A stretch of 64,000 bases of DNA from the NCBI GenBank assembly GCA_013146195.2, contig CM028383.1:21103642-21167641 (forward strand), given 5' to 3'. The notes beneath the pieces were generated by a model. That model was not told where the DNA came from. It worked only from the letters and a program-made list of their open reading frames with translations, and made no database searches. The stretch is from Codonopsis lanceolata (taxonomy: Eukaryota > Streptophyta > Magnoliopsida > Asterales > Campanulaceae). Positions 1 through 12,616 of the stretch are shown in pieces; position 1 is the stretch's first letter; each line of letters begins with the position of its first letter. A program made the translations under genes and the position numbers.

Positions 1-3000
1 TCGTTATTTTCTAGTCAGGTAGGCATGATTTCCTTCATCAATTTATTTTAGGTTGTATATTCTTCTGTTACCTGCAGTTCAAGTAATTTATCATCCATAA
101 GCAACCAGTGGAAGTTTGGTCCTACTGGGCCTGAGCTTCTATTCTTAATTATGCTACAATAGTATATAATGGCCTAGAAGTTTCATTCTCAGTATGCAGT
201 GTACAGTCATAACCTTGTTACCTGGTATATTTCATCTTCTTTTTTTTTTTCCCTCTGTGTTTGTCTTTTCTGGATAAAATACATACTTCTGAGTTAATCT
301 GGTACAAATGAAACGGGAATGTACCAAACCCCTCTCATATACTCGTTTGCTCATATTGTTGAAAATCGCGCCTCACTTTTGTCTTCTGATGTTCTTACTT
401 CTTACACGTCGGTGAATAGTGATTATCTAAATTCTTATACATTTTAACAAACTAAGCCTCTGGTCAATTCCTAACCACATTGGATAAAGGAATTTCCCAG
501 CTCATGTGGTCATTGAATGTGTATCTTAATCTCCTGCTCTTTTAGTTATGGTGCTTTTGTTTTTCCTCTCTAAGAATCGACTTTATGGATTTGCTCTTTG
601 TATGTGATATTTGTAGGTAATAGTGAACAAATCACGTGCTGGATGGCGTGCTATGGTCACTAAAATTCCTCTGCAAATCGGTGACTTCGACAAAATCCCA
701 CTGATATCAGATGAGATCAAAACAATGCTGGCCTCAAACTCAAACATTTTCTTGAAAAAAGAGCCTCCTTACTGTTACCTGTCCCGAGTAGAAAGATATT
801 ATGCAGAGCTGACCATTGGATGCAACCTAAATCAGATGGTATGTGTATTGTTTCCAAATTTTTAGATTTTAAGATATCTGGTTGAGTTTTTTTGTTCGAA
901 CTGTGTTCTTTAATTCTTGCTTTCTTATTCATGTTACTACTACTTTCTCTGATGGGGGAAATGCATCATGTTCTGGAATATTTGCTTGAGAGAATCCTGT
1001 CCTTGAACAAAATGAATGAAGCTTGAGTCCTTTTTCTTTCTGTCCTGGAAGGTGTTTTTTTTTGATAAGTAAGAGTAATTACAAAATAAATACCCGCCAA
1101 AACAGGTGGTGCAGCCTATATATACAATCAAAGATCACCTACACAAAAGCTATACAATAGTGAATCTATCTAAGAACTCCACAAAAGAACTGTCCACTCT
1201 TTGAGCTCCGTCTGTACACAACCTGATTGTTTCTACCATGCTTTCCTTCCATCTGTCTACATTCGATTCACTGTTTTCAAAAGCTCTGCAATTGCGTTCA
1301 GTCCATATGCCCCAGCAAACCGCTAAAGGAGCAACTTCCCAAACATCTTTCTTACTTTTCTTTTTCTTATAAAAGGACCATTCGCAGAACATTTCTTTCA
1401 CTGTCCTGGGCATTACCCAGGCTATGTTGAACAATCTAAAGATGTAAGACCACAAGACCTTAGCCACAGAGCAGTGTAACAGCAAACGATTCAGTGTTTC
1501 TTCATCTTTCTTGCACATATAGCACCAATTTACATAAACCTTCTTTCTTTTTCTCAAATTATCTCCCGTCAAAAGAGCTTCTAACACTGCCTCCCATCCA
1601 AAAAAAAGGCCACCCTCCTAGGCGCCTTTGACTTCCAAATGATCTCCCACGGAAAATCACAGATATCTCTCTTCGATATGGCTTCATAGTAGGATTTCAC
1701 TGTGAATTTTCTACATACTCTTCTCTCCCACAAGACCCTATCCTCCCTGTCAAGATCAACTTGTATACAGAATTTCGAAAAGCTATTCTATTTCTCCAAG
1801 CTCCCAGATGAGCACATGCCTCCTAAATAAAGGGTTCCAGCTGCTTTTATCTCCTGAAACTTGGACCATCGAACTAACCAGCCCCATCCACATCCTCGGC
1901 AAAGGAAAACAGGTTCGGAAATTTTCGACTCAATTCCCTACCCTCACACCACTTATCTTTCCAGAACCTAATCGAATTTCCTTTACCAACCTCAAAAGAA
2001 ATGAATTTTCGTAAGTTCCTCCACCCTTTGCTAATCCCCTTCCACGCACTAGTCCCGTATAGGCTCGAAACTATCCTATGAAACCAATGATGCTCTCCTT
2101 CGCCATACTTATCCATCACAATTCTTCTCCATAAAGCGTTGGGCTCTACCATGAATTTCCATAACCATTTCCCCATCAGCGCCTCATTGAAAAATTTTAA
2201 TCTCTTGATCCCCAATCCCCCCTCTTTTACACAAGAACAGACCATGTCCCAATTCACTAAATGATACTTCCTGTCCTCCCCACTCCCTTCCCACAAAAAA
2301 AAATCTCGTTCCAGCTTTTCTAGCCTTTTAGCAACTGTGGAAGGAATTGTAAAAATAGACATGAAGTATGTAGGAAGACTGGACAAAGTGCTCCTAATCA
2401 GAGTAAGTCCCACCACTTTTAGAAAGAAGTTGTCTCCTCCATCCCGCCAAACGTCTTTCAAATCTTTCGATGATTGAATTCCAAACTGCTGCATTTTTAA
2501 ACTGCGCACCAAGAGGTAATCCCAAATACTTAGTCAGAAGACTCCCAGATTTACAGCCAAAGAAGGAAGCTAGCAGCTCTATGTCGTCCACCTTACCCAC
2601 CGGGATGATTTCACATTTCAATATGGTGATCCTCAAACCTGAAACTGCCTGAAAGAACAGGAGAGTTAGACGAAGATACCCAAGTTGTTCCTTATTCACC
2701 TCGCAAAACACCAGAGTATCATCAGCAAACAGCAAATGAGACACCTCCATAGCTGAAACACTGTCTGATCTCGCCTTGAAACCTCGAATAAACCCCCCTG
2801 CAACTGCCTTCTCTAGAAGTCGACCCATCGCCTCCATAACCACTATAAACAGCAAAGGAGAAAGAGGGTCCCCCAGCCTCAAACCTCTCGAACTGGCGAA
2901 GAAACCAATAGGCTCCCCATTGACCAAAACTGAAAATCTAACCGTGGAAATGCAGTATCCAATCCAACGCCTCCACTTTGCCCCAAAACCCATCCTCTCT

Positions 3001-6000
3001 AACAGATAGATCAAGAACTCCCGGTTTACATCATCATAGGCCTTCTCAATATCTAATTTGAGAGTATACCTTTGATCCCGCTTCTTTCCCTCTCATCAAC
3101 TATCTCATTGGCTATCGATGCCGCATCCAAGATTTGCCGACCTGCCACAAATGCGTACTGGGACTCTGACACCACTTTACCCACTACCTTCCTCAATCAA
3201 ATGGCTAAGACTTTCGAGACAATCTTATACATGCCTCCAATCAAACTAATAGGTCTGAAATCTTCTAACTTGTCCGCTCCAGCCCTTTTCGGAATAAGAG
3301 AGAGATAAAGGTAGCATTTAAACTTTTCTCAAAGCCCTCGCTGGAATGAAAAGAGTGAAACACCTCCATAATATCCTTCTTAACCACATCCGAGCACTTC
3401 TGGAAGAAAGCCAATGTGAATCCATCAGGACCGGAGCTTTATCTCCTTGCAAATTTCGCACCGCTTCCCAGACTTCCTCCTCGGTAAAGACCCCTTCTAA
3501 AAAGATGTTATCCTCAAGACTAAGGGATTTTCGTCACTGTGCCATTCACCTTTAACAAATTTATCTGATTTCCCATCTTATGGACACTCGCCATCTGATG
3601 AAAGTACCTAGTGTTATTGTCTCCCTCCTTAAGCCAAAGGACCCGCGATATTTGTCTCCAACTGATTTCTTCACAAGTGAGAAGTCTTTTAATGTCCATC
3701 CTCAGTTCTTCCTTTCAAATTCTCCCCTCCCTATTCAGCGCTCCCCTGAACTCTCGATTTCATCCAACCGGCGAACCTCTTCGAGAGAATCTTTCAACCT
3801 ATTGTCAATATTCCCAAAAATGTCCTATTGTCCTTATTCCACACTTTTAGATCCTCCTTTAACAACTTCAATTTCTTCATGATCTTGAAACACGGCTTCC
3901 CCTCAACATTGTAGGAACCCCAATCGCTCTTTGATCCAATCCAAGAAGCCCGGCTCCGACTACCACATATTCTCAAACCTAAAGGGAGTCTTCCCTTTGC
4001 AAATCTGACCACAACAGAGCAAAATAGGAACGTGATCAGATATCACCCTCGGCAGACAACTCTACAAAGGACCCCCAAATACCTCTGCCCAATCTGAGGA
4101 AACCAGGAACCTATCTATTCTGGAGCATTGTAAACTGTCCCCACCCATATACCAGGTGTATGCTCCCCCTGCTAAAGGCAAATCTTTTAGAGCCTCCTTG
4201 TTTATAAAATCATTGAACACTTCCATATCGTGAGAAATCAGCCTTGACCCCCATCGATCATTTGGAAAATGGACCACATTAAAGTCCCCCATACACCAAG
4301 GATACTGCCAAAGCTGCCTAGCTGACTTTTCTTCCCACAGCGAACTATGTGAAGTATCTGAACTCGGACCATAAACTCTCGAAAAAATCTAGATCGGTCC
4401 TCCCCCTCCATCTTAAACAAGTAAGACACCAAGTGCGAGCCAAACCTCACCCCCAATTTAGAAAGGAATCGTTTATCCCATAAAATTAACACTCCCCCTG
4501 CAGAACCCACAACCTCTAAATGCTCCCAATCTGCCCAATTGTTACCTCCCACGCTATTAACAACCTTCCTGTCCACCTTTTCCATTTTAGTTTCTTGGAA
4601 GAAAACAACATGAGGCTTCCATCGTCTTATTCAAGCCTTGATAATCTTCCGTTTATTCAAATCATTAAAGCCACGAACATTCCAGCTAAATCCATATTAA
4701 GACACATTTCTTTTTCTCCTCCCCTGTTCATTCACTCCCCCATCATCCTTCCAATTCAATTCACTCCCCCAAAGGGGTTCAGCTCTCTTAACCCCTTTGT
4801 TCTGCTATTTTTGGGTCCATTTCTTTTTGCTTTTCCCACCGAGTTTCTGTTCTTTTCTATCTCCATCAGCAGTTCCATAATTTTCTCCTCGAATCCATCG
4901 CAAGAAACTCCCAGAAACCTTCTGAGACTTTTAGCCCTTTTTTTCACCCAATCTGAAATATCAATACACCTCTCTGTGGATCTCCAATTCCTTTCCTACC
5001 GACTCTTCTGGTCTAATCATTCTCAAGGGGACACAATCAATAGGTTCTCCCCTGAATTTTCTCAGATTTAGCATAGGTAAATTCGCCAACTGCAACAATC
5101 GAAGCAATAACCTCCATTGGCTTCTTCAGTGCACTGGCGAGTTCTCTCCTTCTCCGAGAAACAACCCTCCTTCATTCCTAGGTCACTTACGCCCACACCA
5201 AAGTCTTCTCCTAAACTTCATCACCCACTACAGCTTCCGTATTTGTCTCTTCCATATTTTCGCTTTCCAGCCCAGGCTCGTCACCTGAAAAACCCTCGTC
5301 CCCTTCTCCCTCTGCCTTCTTCAAAGTATCAGCGCCTTCCTCTCCATCGATGTCGATAACTTCTCTGTTTACCGCATCGCTAAACTCAGACTGCAGCTTG
5401 TTTTGATTTTTGTTCTGGGTATCGGGCCTGATGTCCCCTCCCTATAACCCCTTTAGGTGGCATGACGAATTAGAGCCCAACTCTGAAGGATAGGGCCCAA
5501 ATATTTTTCCTCCTACCACCTCCTGACTTGCCTCAACAACCCCTTTTTCTTTATTCTGAAAAAAACTTTCGGGCCACCCAAATGAATTTACCCCTTTTAC
5601 GTTTCTCAAGCCCACCCTTGGGCCCAAGCTTCTCTTTTCCCTGACCACCAGTCCAAGAGCCCGCACCGGTTACTTTTGAACCCTGCCCCTGAGCGACCCC
5701 ATTACTCTTGTACAATTTCGATTTGAAATTCAAATCTATGCCATCCCCACGTGCCTTCGCTGCTGTCTTTTTCGTACAGGTTCACAATTCTGCTTCTCCA
5801 CCTGATTACTCCGCGTGTGAGACTCACTTGTTGTCTTCTCCACTTCAGTCGTAGCCCCTGCATGACCACCGATCTCCCTCGAAACACCTGGCCACTGGTT
5901 CTGGCAAAACGAGGCCGTCTCTGCCCAAATGGGGATTATATACCTCCAAACACCAACACTGATTTTCACGTTTGCTGGCATCTCCTCTAAATATCGAACA

Positions 6001-8375
6001 AGGATGCGTGCCCATTTAATGTTTCTTCGATTCTTCGTATCATCATCAACTAAAATGAAGCCACCACACTTCTGGCCAATCTCACGGAAGACGCTATTTG
6101 CCCACAGATGTAAAGGCAGCCCCAGCACCCGAATCCAAGCTTCAATACGTTTTCGATTGTCTCTATGACTACAGTCCACCGGATCCCATCTATCCAAGAA
6201 CAGAGGAGCTTCGTTCACTGTCCAGCTCATCTCACTCAAGATGCGGTATGCTTCCTCCTTCGAAGGGAAGACAAAAAGAAAATACTTACCATTCATCTCA
6301 TAAACTTGCACTCCTCCGGCTGTCTTCCACCTAGCATCCACCCAATTTTGAATCTCCCATTTTAATGGTACAGGGTAGTCTAGCAGCCCCACCCTCCCTA
6401 CCAAACATCTCTCTAAAAACTTCAGGTTCCCACCACATGAATTCTCATCCACCCGAAAATCCTCTACAGACTTTAAGCTCTAAATCCGGCCATGGGGGTA
6501 TTTCAGCCACCTCCTTGAAAGTTCTGGTGTCAACTTTCTCCTTAGACTCAGGTCCCTTTTCTTCTTTTCCCCCGAATTTTCTCTCTGGGTTCTTCGAGAG
6601 CACAAAACTCTTAATTTTACCTGCCACCATATCCCATCCTCCATTCAATGATACCGCCGGGATGCAAATCCTTTTTGCTTTCCCCTTGCCTTTGACTGAA
6701 ATGCTGAAGGACCCATTGAAGTTCTCCTCTTTAGCAATCCTCACCTCTTGCCATTTTCCATTCCATTTCTTCCAGAAGACTCCCCTGAGCTTGGAAGCCT
6801 TGACCAACCAGTTGGCGACCCATAAAGCTTCACTTACGGAAAGAACCACCTCATGGAAATGGCCCTTGTACCTCTCTAAGAACTGAAAACCAATGTGATT
6901 ATTATCCCCAATCTGTTGAACCTCAAATGCCTTTCTACCGGCTGAGAAGCAGCAAGCCATTCCTTGCTCTATCCGATAGGGTCACTTGTTGCAATGTTAC
7001 ATTAAATAAAGCTAAAGGTGTTATCTGACCAATTGCAAAAAGTTGAATGTTCTATTTAAAAATCCCAAAATGCTTCCTCACTGGAAACATACAAAGAAAT
7101 TTTATTCATGCACCATAATTTCGTTTGATATGGTGATAATAGTAAGCTACCAAGATGGTATGAATCTAAAGTAAGTATTTGACATATCTGGTTTGAAGCA
7201 AGCTAGGTGTCTAATTTGGACACGCAGAAGAGGAAAAAGAGTCAAGTAAATAACAATTTTCTGGGAATAGAAAGATGGAAAAATTGATTTCAAAATCAAA
7301 TAGAAAAAAGATCGACTAGCTAAATTATTTTGTGCATTTGGTCTGGACTTACCTTTGCTTATTCAAGTGAAGTGAAGATATTCTGGGCTGGGGGACAGAA
7401 AGCATCTTACTTCAAGTTCCATGAGCATGTTCGATATTCATTTTGTATTTCTTCCCAGATCATAGCCGGTGTCAAATGCATTGTTTGCTGGTGCTTCTGA
7501 CCTCTGATTGATCTATGTTTTATTATTACAATCTAGTTAAGGAATTCTATTATCACCTCAATATTGAGCCTTGTCGAAGCATTTGTTGGCGTGATTGGTG
7601 ATTAGCTGTAAACGACCTTGACCAGGACTCGGCTTTAAAGCTCGACCTATTGTGGGTCCTAGTTTACGTTCAAGGTATAAACAAGCCCAGCTCGGCATAT
7701 CTCGATAAGAGCAACGAGCACAAAATATGTATGTTTTGTCCCCTATTTTATTTGATTTATTGTATATATTTGACTTGGGTTGTAGGAAAGCTTGAGCTCA
7801 TACTTCAGACTTGTCCATAGCTCGTTTCACGAGTAAAGCTCAATCTAAAATAAAGAGCCGAGCTCAAACAGTCGAAAAGCCTAGCTCGGATCCTGTCGTT
7901 TACAGCTCCAAATTGTTGGGAAATCCCAAGTACCAATGTCTTCAACACAAATACCATCTTTGCGACAAATATTAGAAACTAGATTGTGTTCTTTTGTGTG
8001 AATTCTTATGTTGGTGCTTTGTTTGAATTGGAGAATGTTAGAGATTTGAAGTTAATTTTCGAGATTTATTCTAACCACTTCCTGTTTTCCTTTTTATTAT
8101 ACGATTCAATCTCCATGCCAGATGCTTATGGAAAAAATTATATACTCGTCTACATGTATTGTTCATCTGAGTTGTAGCATCGTACCATTGATCCAAGATT
8201 TTAGCATTTACTAATATATTTTTTCAGTAACAATACTTGTTATTGATGTTGAAAATTGCAGAGCAAAGACAAGTTACTGGGAGCAGAGCAAGATATTCTT
8301 CTGCAGTGTGTCCAGATAATCAAGAAGCACGGGGCTACATTGGGTAGCACGATGGATGATGTAACCAGTCAGTAA
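1..8375 (+). CDS. MSL1: MscS-like mechanosensitive ion channel (MSL1 type), 3' part
   Basis: Only the C-terminal 117 residues are in the window; the gene begins upstream of base 1. Exons read as 1-18 (SLFSSQ, cut by the window edge), 617-838 (74 codons, beginning VIVNKSRAGWRAMV) and about 8262-8375 (37 codons plus TAA, ending MDDVTSQ). All junctions are GT-AG and in phase 0. The stretch around S-L-F-S-S-Q-V-I-V-N-K-S-R matches the MscS beta-domain segment after the pore helix, and the rest resembles the plant MSL1 C-terminus (KIPLQIGD.DKIPLISDEIK, GCNLNQM, QIIKKHGATLG). MSL1 proteins are mechanosensitive channels of the mitochondrial inner membrane; the targeting peptide and membrane helices are not visible here. 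The last intron is about 7.4 kb because a LINE (antisense) and a MITE lie in it. No frame break is seen in the visible exons. The paralogue assignment rests on recalled similarity. Confidence 0.85.
1150..4585 (-). pseudogene. LINE ORF2 remnant: endonuclease, reverse transcriptase, zf-RVT
   Basis: ORF2 survives as pieces in different minus-strand frames. The 4585-4062 part is the exonuclease/endonuclease domain, with GDFNVVHFPNDR and SRIDRFLVSSDW motifs. The 3014-2394 part is the reverse-transcriptase core, with GLRLGDPLSPLLF and the catalytic box FADDTLVF, then KYLGLPLG. Block 2512-1874 continues the thumb and connection region (LEKLERDFFLWEG). Block 1587-1150 is the zf-RVT region, with CYMC and LLLHC as metal-binding residues. 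At least four frame changes or stops separate the pieces. In a live element the product would nick DNA and copy the RNA at the nick. Confidence 0.8.
5736..6960 (-). pseudogene. LINE ORF1 (gag-like, DUF4283-type), frameshifted
   Basis: Two overlapping minus-strand blocks make up ORF1. The first runs 6960-6445 (171 residues from an ATG, starting MACCFSAGRKAFEV) and the second 6452-5736 (238 residues). They overlap by a few bases, which suggests one frameshift. The second block carries motifs of the DUF4283 region found in plant LINE ORF1 proteins (WTVNEAPLFLDRWDP, IEAWIRVLGLPLHLW) and a basic C-terminus. ORF1 proteins bind the element RNA. The reading is lost in a further stop- and shift-rich stretch below 5736. 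Confidence 0.7.
7604..7907. mobile_element. MITE with perfect 12-bp terminal inverted repeats
   Basis: AGCTGTAAACGA at 7604-7615 is exactly inverted at 7896-7907 (TCGTTTACAGCT). The 304-bp interior is rich in AGCTCG-type words and has no coding potential. It lies in the last MSL1 intron, downstream of the LINE. I found no convincing target duplication, so the superfamily is open. Confidence 0.6.
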
Positions 8376-9172
8376 TACGTTACGTTTGGATGTACAAAGA
8401 AATCTTTTGTTGAGTTGAGGCTTAGAGTAGTTTAGATAGATCTTGTGCTATGTTTACGCTTGGATTTTTTATGATATGAGCTCCAATGTATTGGATTTGC
8501 AGAATTGCAGGATCAGTTTCTTTCAGTGTTGGTAAACTACGTTTGCATCTCACTCCGTACCTTTTCAGTTGATATTCTTCTTAAGAGTATGTATTCCGAT
8601 CCATCTGTGACTAGTGGGTGTGGATTGCATTGTGATTGATTTGAAAAGGGACGAGTTAATGGATGGAATTGGTTGGGATTTTTTTCTTCTTCTTAATTGA
8701 TGAGAGAAGATGATGATGAAGAATATGGGTACAATGGGTATTTCACGTAGTTTTTGGCTAAAGCTAAAATCTGTCAAAAATGGGTTAAATTGCAACATAA
8801 CTCAATTACAACAACCATTGCCAAATTTTTAAAGTTCAAGTGGTCATATTGCAAGCTTTTATTAACTATAGTAACTCAAATAAGTCTACTTTATGTTATT
8901 TTTTTAAATATCTCTCAATTTATCATTAACAATATTAACTTTTCTATTCACAAAAAATAAGAATACAGTGGACAAATTAAATTGAATAAACATTCCCGGG
9001 GGGGGGGGTTAATAGGAAATATCATCTTTTATAAAAGAGGAAAAGGAAAAAAAGAATGAAGAAAATTCTAAAATAGAAAGTGAAGTGAAACAATTATTTT
9101 GGAATTTGGATCACATGAAAAAAAATGAATAAGATACACTTACTTTTTTGAGGATGGGAAAGAGAGTACCAT
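8376..9172. other. MSL1 3' flank, no gene seen
   Basis: This AT-rich stretch should contain the MSL1 3' UTR and poly(A) region in its first 200-300 bases; no single poly(A) signal stands out. It includes an 11-base G run at about 8998-9008. I see no conserved ORF on either strand. Confidence 0.5.
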
Positions 9173-10066
9173 TAGGGTTGTACATCATAACCGAATCAAA
9201 TCAAACCAAACCAAAACAATCAGACTGGTTCGGTTATTATGTTTGATATTGAATCGTACTAAACCAAACCAAACCAACCAACAAACACACACACACACAC
9301 ATATATATATACAAATCAAATCTATATTGTTAGATGAGTTTTATTTCTTCCATTGTTTATGTTTATTTGAGAATTCGTCAGGAATGAGTATTTTTTTAAA
9401 ACGGACCGGGTCAAAGAACCGGCCCGTCCAATGAGAATTGGACCGAACCAATTACTTGGTTTGGTCTTAGTCCTGAATTTTTGTAGAGCCAAATAATTGG
9501 TCTGGTCTTTATTTTTACTTACAAATTACAAACCTTAGTTGTAAAATATAAATAATTAGTTTGTAAATTTGTACTGCTATTTTTTTTGCTCCGTTGTACG
9601 CCGTCCCCTCAACCACAAAGTTCATGACTTCCTTCAACATCAGTTCCAAGTTCCATTTCTAGCTAGCAGCATTCATACATTTTAGTTACTATTAGTTTAT
9701 TTTGTTCTCTGTTCTACTTTTTAACTTTTAATCTTTTGGTTTTTTTTTAACTCTGGATCGTTATGCTATGAGCCTAAATTTCAATAATTTTAATTGTTGA
9801 ATATACTATTATTGAATGTATTTTAATTTTTTTATGAAGTTTAAGATTTTATTAATTCTTTGTGTGAAACAGTTAAAAACTATAGTATTGGTCTGGTTCT
9901 GGTTATCGTATATCTTCGATTGGTTTTGGACCGAACCAAAGTGTTGGTTCCCATACATATTTAGTTGGTTCTGGTTCTAAATTCTTTGAGAACCGGACTA
10001 TTAGTCTGGTTCCGATTTTATTTTTTATAAAAAAAATTGGACGAAACAAGACCAAGTTCACCCATA
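9173..10066. mobile_element. Degenerate hAT-like repeat rich in AACCGAACC/GGTTCGG words
   Basis: It begins TAGGGTTGTACATCATAACC and ends near GTTCACCCATA. The inside carries many copies of AACCAAACC and the complement GGTTTGGTT, as in the better preserved element at 24573-25208. A (CA)n-(TA)n microsatellite lies at about 9282-9311. The ends match poorly and no 8-bp target duplication is visible, so this is an old copy with approximate ends. Confidence 0.4.
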
Positions 10067-12330
10067 TAATTTGCATTGCTTTATTTATGACAATTTACTT
10101 TTAATATGTTATTTTCTAATGTTTTGAAGTTAATTCTAAACTAAAATTTATTTTATTGTTATTGTTAATGTTTATTAATTTAATTACTTAATTATTTGTT
10201 TATAAATAAACAAAAAAATTAAATTAAATTAAATTGAGCCTTGAAATTTTAGAAGGAATAAGGAGTGGTTGAGTTGGTTTTTGATTTGGCCTAAACAAGT
10301 AGTGCGGTAAGTAGCACTATAGAGTATAGATAGCTTGAGCCGCAAATTGAATGAAGAATGATTTTATAATGTTAGATGCTTTGCTAATGGGACTATATAC
10401 TATATAGTATATAGCTATCGAAAGTGGTTGTGGAAGTGGAAGTGAGGTCCACTGTGTGAGAATAGAAAGTTGTGATAGACTCCATTCTAGTCACGGCTCA
10501 GCTTAATAGGTTTATGGATTTGACACGCACACACATACATGTATGTTGGCATAATTTAATTAATGAGTGGGAGTTAGATTAGATACGGATATCTTTCCCT
10601 CTTTCCTCTACGCATGCATTCTCATTTTTCCAAAATTCCATTTATGATTTAGATCCATACCACAAATACAAATAGCTTCTTTCTTTCTTTTTTTTTCATC
10701 CGTTCCTAAATTATTCTCATATTTTATTTTTCTATTATAAAATTTTCATTTGAAATATACTTGATTTACCTCAAAAAATAAAACATGATTATAACTCAAG
10801 GACAAAGGATACATTTTGTAATTTAAAATTTTGACTAACTAAATTCTAAATTACAACAGTTGATTTAACTCAACTTTTTAATAAAGGTAAAAACTTAAAA
10901 AATACGATTTTACGGGTATTAACTATACAATACAACTCAGTCAATTGATTGAAGCTATTCGTCGGTTTGGATCGATCACGGTCGTAGATCGGTTCTAAAT
11001 CGATTCCCTTTCAAACAATTTTGAGTCAAGTTCGAATAGCGTCTCTTAACTAACACTTGAAGTAATTTACGTACCCCTTCACTTATATAGTTAATATATA
11101 CTGACATCGTGCCTATAACAGAAATACAAAGTTCTAATACACTAGTTTTATATAAAACGAAACTCTTTGACACAACTAACCTCGTAAAACGATCTTACTG
11201 GACTTACTCTTAATAAAATTGGCTTTTGCTGGAGTTCTTAAACTGCAATTGGTCCTATACCCAAAAAGGGGAAACTCTCCCTCGAGAGTCCCCACACCCC
11301 AACCCATGAAGGCGGAAGGAAGAATTAAGAAAGGGGAGAGTTTAGTAAGTGGGGCAGGGTTAATCAAACGCCCGTGAAGTGGGTCGGCAATGGGGCGGTC
11401 CAAAAGAGTGCTCACGAGAAGATTAAAACGTGGGGAACCATCAGAAGATTTGGGACCCACCTCAACTAATTTCCAACTGAAACTACCGTAGCCCGAAAGT
11501 GAGGCCCCCATTCCCATTCCCATCCCCACGCCACGCCACTCCACTCCACACCAAAATCACCTCACAGACACACAGTCCAACTCGTCTTCTTTCAAAATTT
11601 TCTACCAATTTTAATTATCATTATGTTCAAGGAACTCACACATTTGAGGCAAACTTACTAAATTTAAACTCTTAGAATTTATGTTTAGAATACATGTATG
11701 TGGACTCCAACTCTTCAAGCTTTCCAAACAATTACTCCATTCGTTCCTAAAACATTCATCTTTCTAAAAAAAATATCCACTACACTGCACACAATCCTAT
11801 ATATACATACATACATACTGACATACTCTTTCATGATTCACCTACTATTTTCAGTTCATGCACACATGTATGTGTAATGTGTTGAAAGAAACAAAAGTCC
11901 TATGTATGGAAATTTACCTGAATAACTGAATTCTGTGGAGAGAATAAAGGGACATGATAAAATTAAGAAAAATAACAAAACAAAACAAAAAACATTAATT
12001 GTCAAGTGATCAATCCCACTCCCACTCCCACATATATTTTGTAATATTAGACTTCACGAGTGAAGAGGATCTAAAACTTTAATAAAAAGTGCATGCTATT
12101 GCTATTGGACAATTACTATTTTATTATTATTTTATGTTATCTCTGTTCCGGATAAAAGGTCCCGATTTGAAAGTCAAATTTTCGAAGAAAATAACATTTT
12201 TAGTAGTCCATTAATAATAAAATGACATTTTTATGTCTTAATTTTTAAAAATTGACTCTTAAATGATATATCCTAAAATAAAATAGTTGACTTTTTGACT
12301 ATGATGTGTGCTGTGTGTGTTTATTTTTTT
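10067..12330. other. Intergenic, AT-rich, MITE fragments only
   Basis: No conserved gene is visible. Stowaway-like half-ends occur near 10690 (CATCCGTTCCTAAATTATTC) and 11740 (ACTCCATTCGTTCCTAAAAC). A GC-richer patch at about 11210-11580 gives an open minus-strand frame of 122 codons with no recognisable motif. It may be a relic or a regulatory region. Confidence 0.4.
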
Positions 12331-12501
12331 GGCAATGCTAAGGTCACTCTTATTTTGCATTAAAATATGGATACTTTATGATATGACATACTCTCATTGA
12401 TTGGATATTTTGTGGTTCTCACAATTCCAACCAATGAGAGTGTGCTGCGTCATATAATATGCATATTCTGGTACAAAATGATAATGACCCTAGCATTACC
12501 C
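12331..12501. mobile_element. Short Mutator-type MITE in the polygalacturonase promoter
   Basis: The ends GGCAATGCTAAGGTCA and TGACCCTAGCATTACC are inverted repeats (one mismatch in the sixteen quoted bases). The element is about 171 bp and is flanked by TTATTTTTT on both sides (from 12321 and from 12502), compatible with a 9-bp duplication. It ends about 50 bp upstream of the likely TATA box of the downstream gene. Confidence 0.6.
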
Positions 12502-12548
12502 TTATTTTTTTTGGTAGTGGTGTGTTAATGAACTTAATAAATTGGTGC

Positions 12549-12556
12549 TATAAATA
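12549..12556 (+). promoter_or_regulatory. Putative TATA box of the polygalacturonase gene
   Basis: TATAAATA lies 61 bp upstream of the chosen ATG at 12617, leaving room for a short leader of about 30 bases. No other TATA-like word nearby is as well placed. This is inferred from position only. Confidence 0.5.
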
Positions 12557-12616
12557 ATCACCATTTATGCCTTTTAATTTCACCACCAAGCAAATTCCAT
12601 AGTACATTCTCAAACA

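Larger units (their letters stand above)
1057..7014 (-). mobile_element. L1-type LINE retrotransposon, decayed, antisense in MSL1 intron
   Basis: Reading the minus strand from about 7014 down to 1057 gives the L1-clade plant order: ORF1 with a DUF4283-like region, apurinic-type endonuclease, reverse transcriptase, and a zinc-finger (zf-RVT) tail. A T-run at about 1055-1063 on the plus strand is the expected poly(A) tail. The 8-mer AAGGTGTT occurs at 1049-1056 and again at 7015-7022, a possible short target-site duplication that sets the ends. Every coding block is broken by frameshifts or stops, so the copy cannot be autonomous. The 3' terminus at the T-run is firm; the 5' terminus is inferred from the 8-mer. 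Confidence 0.85.

Noticed and set aside
1049..7022. Firm target-site duplication for the LINE
   Set aside because: Only 8 matching bases (AAGGTGTT), partly in a T run; plausible but could be chance, so not claimed as certain.
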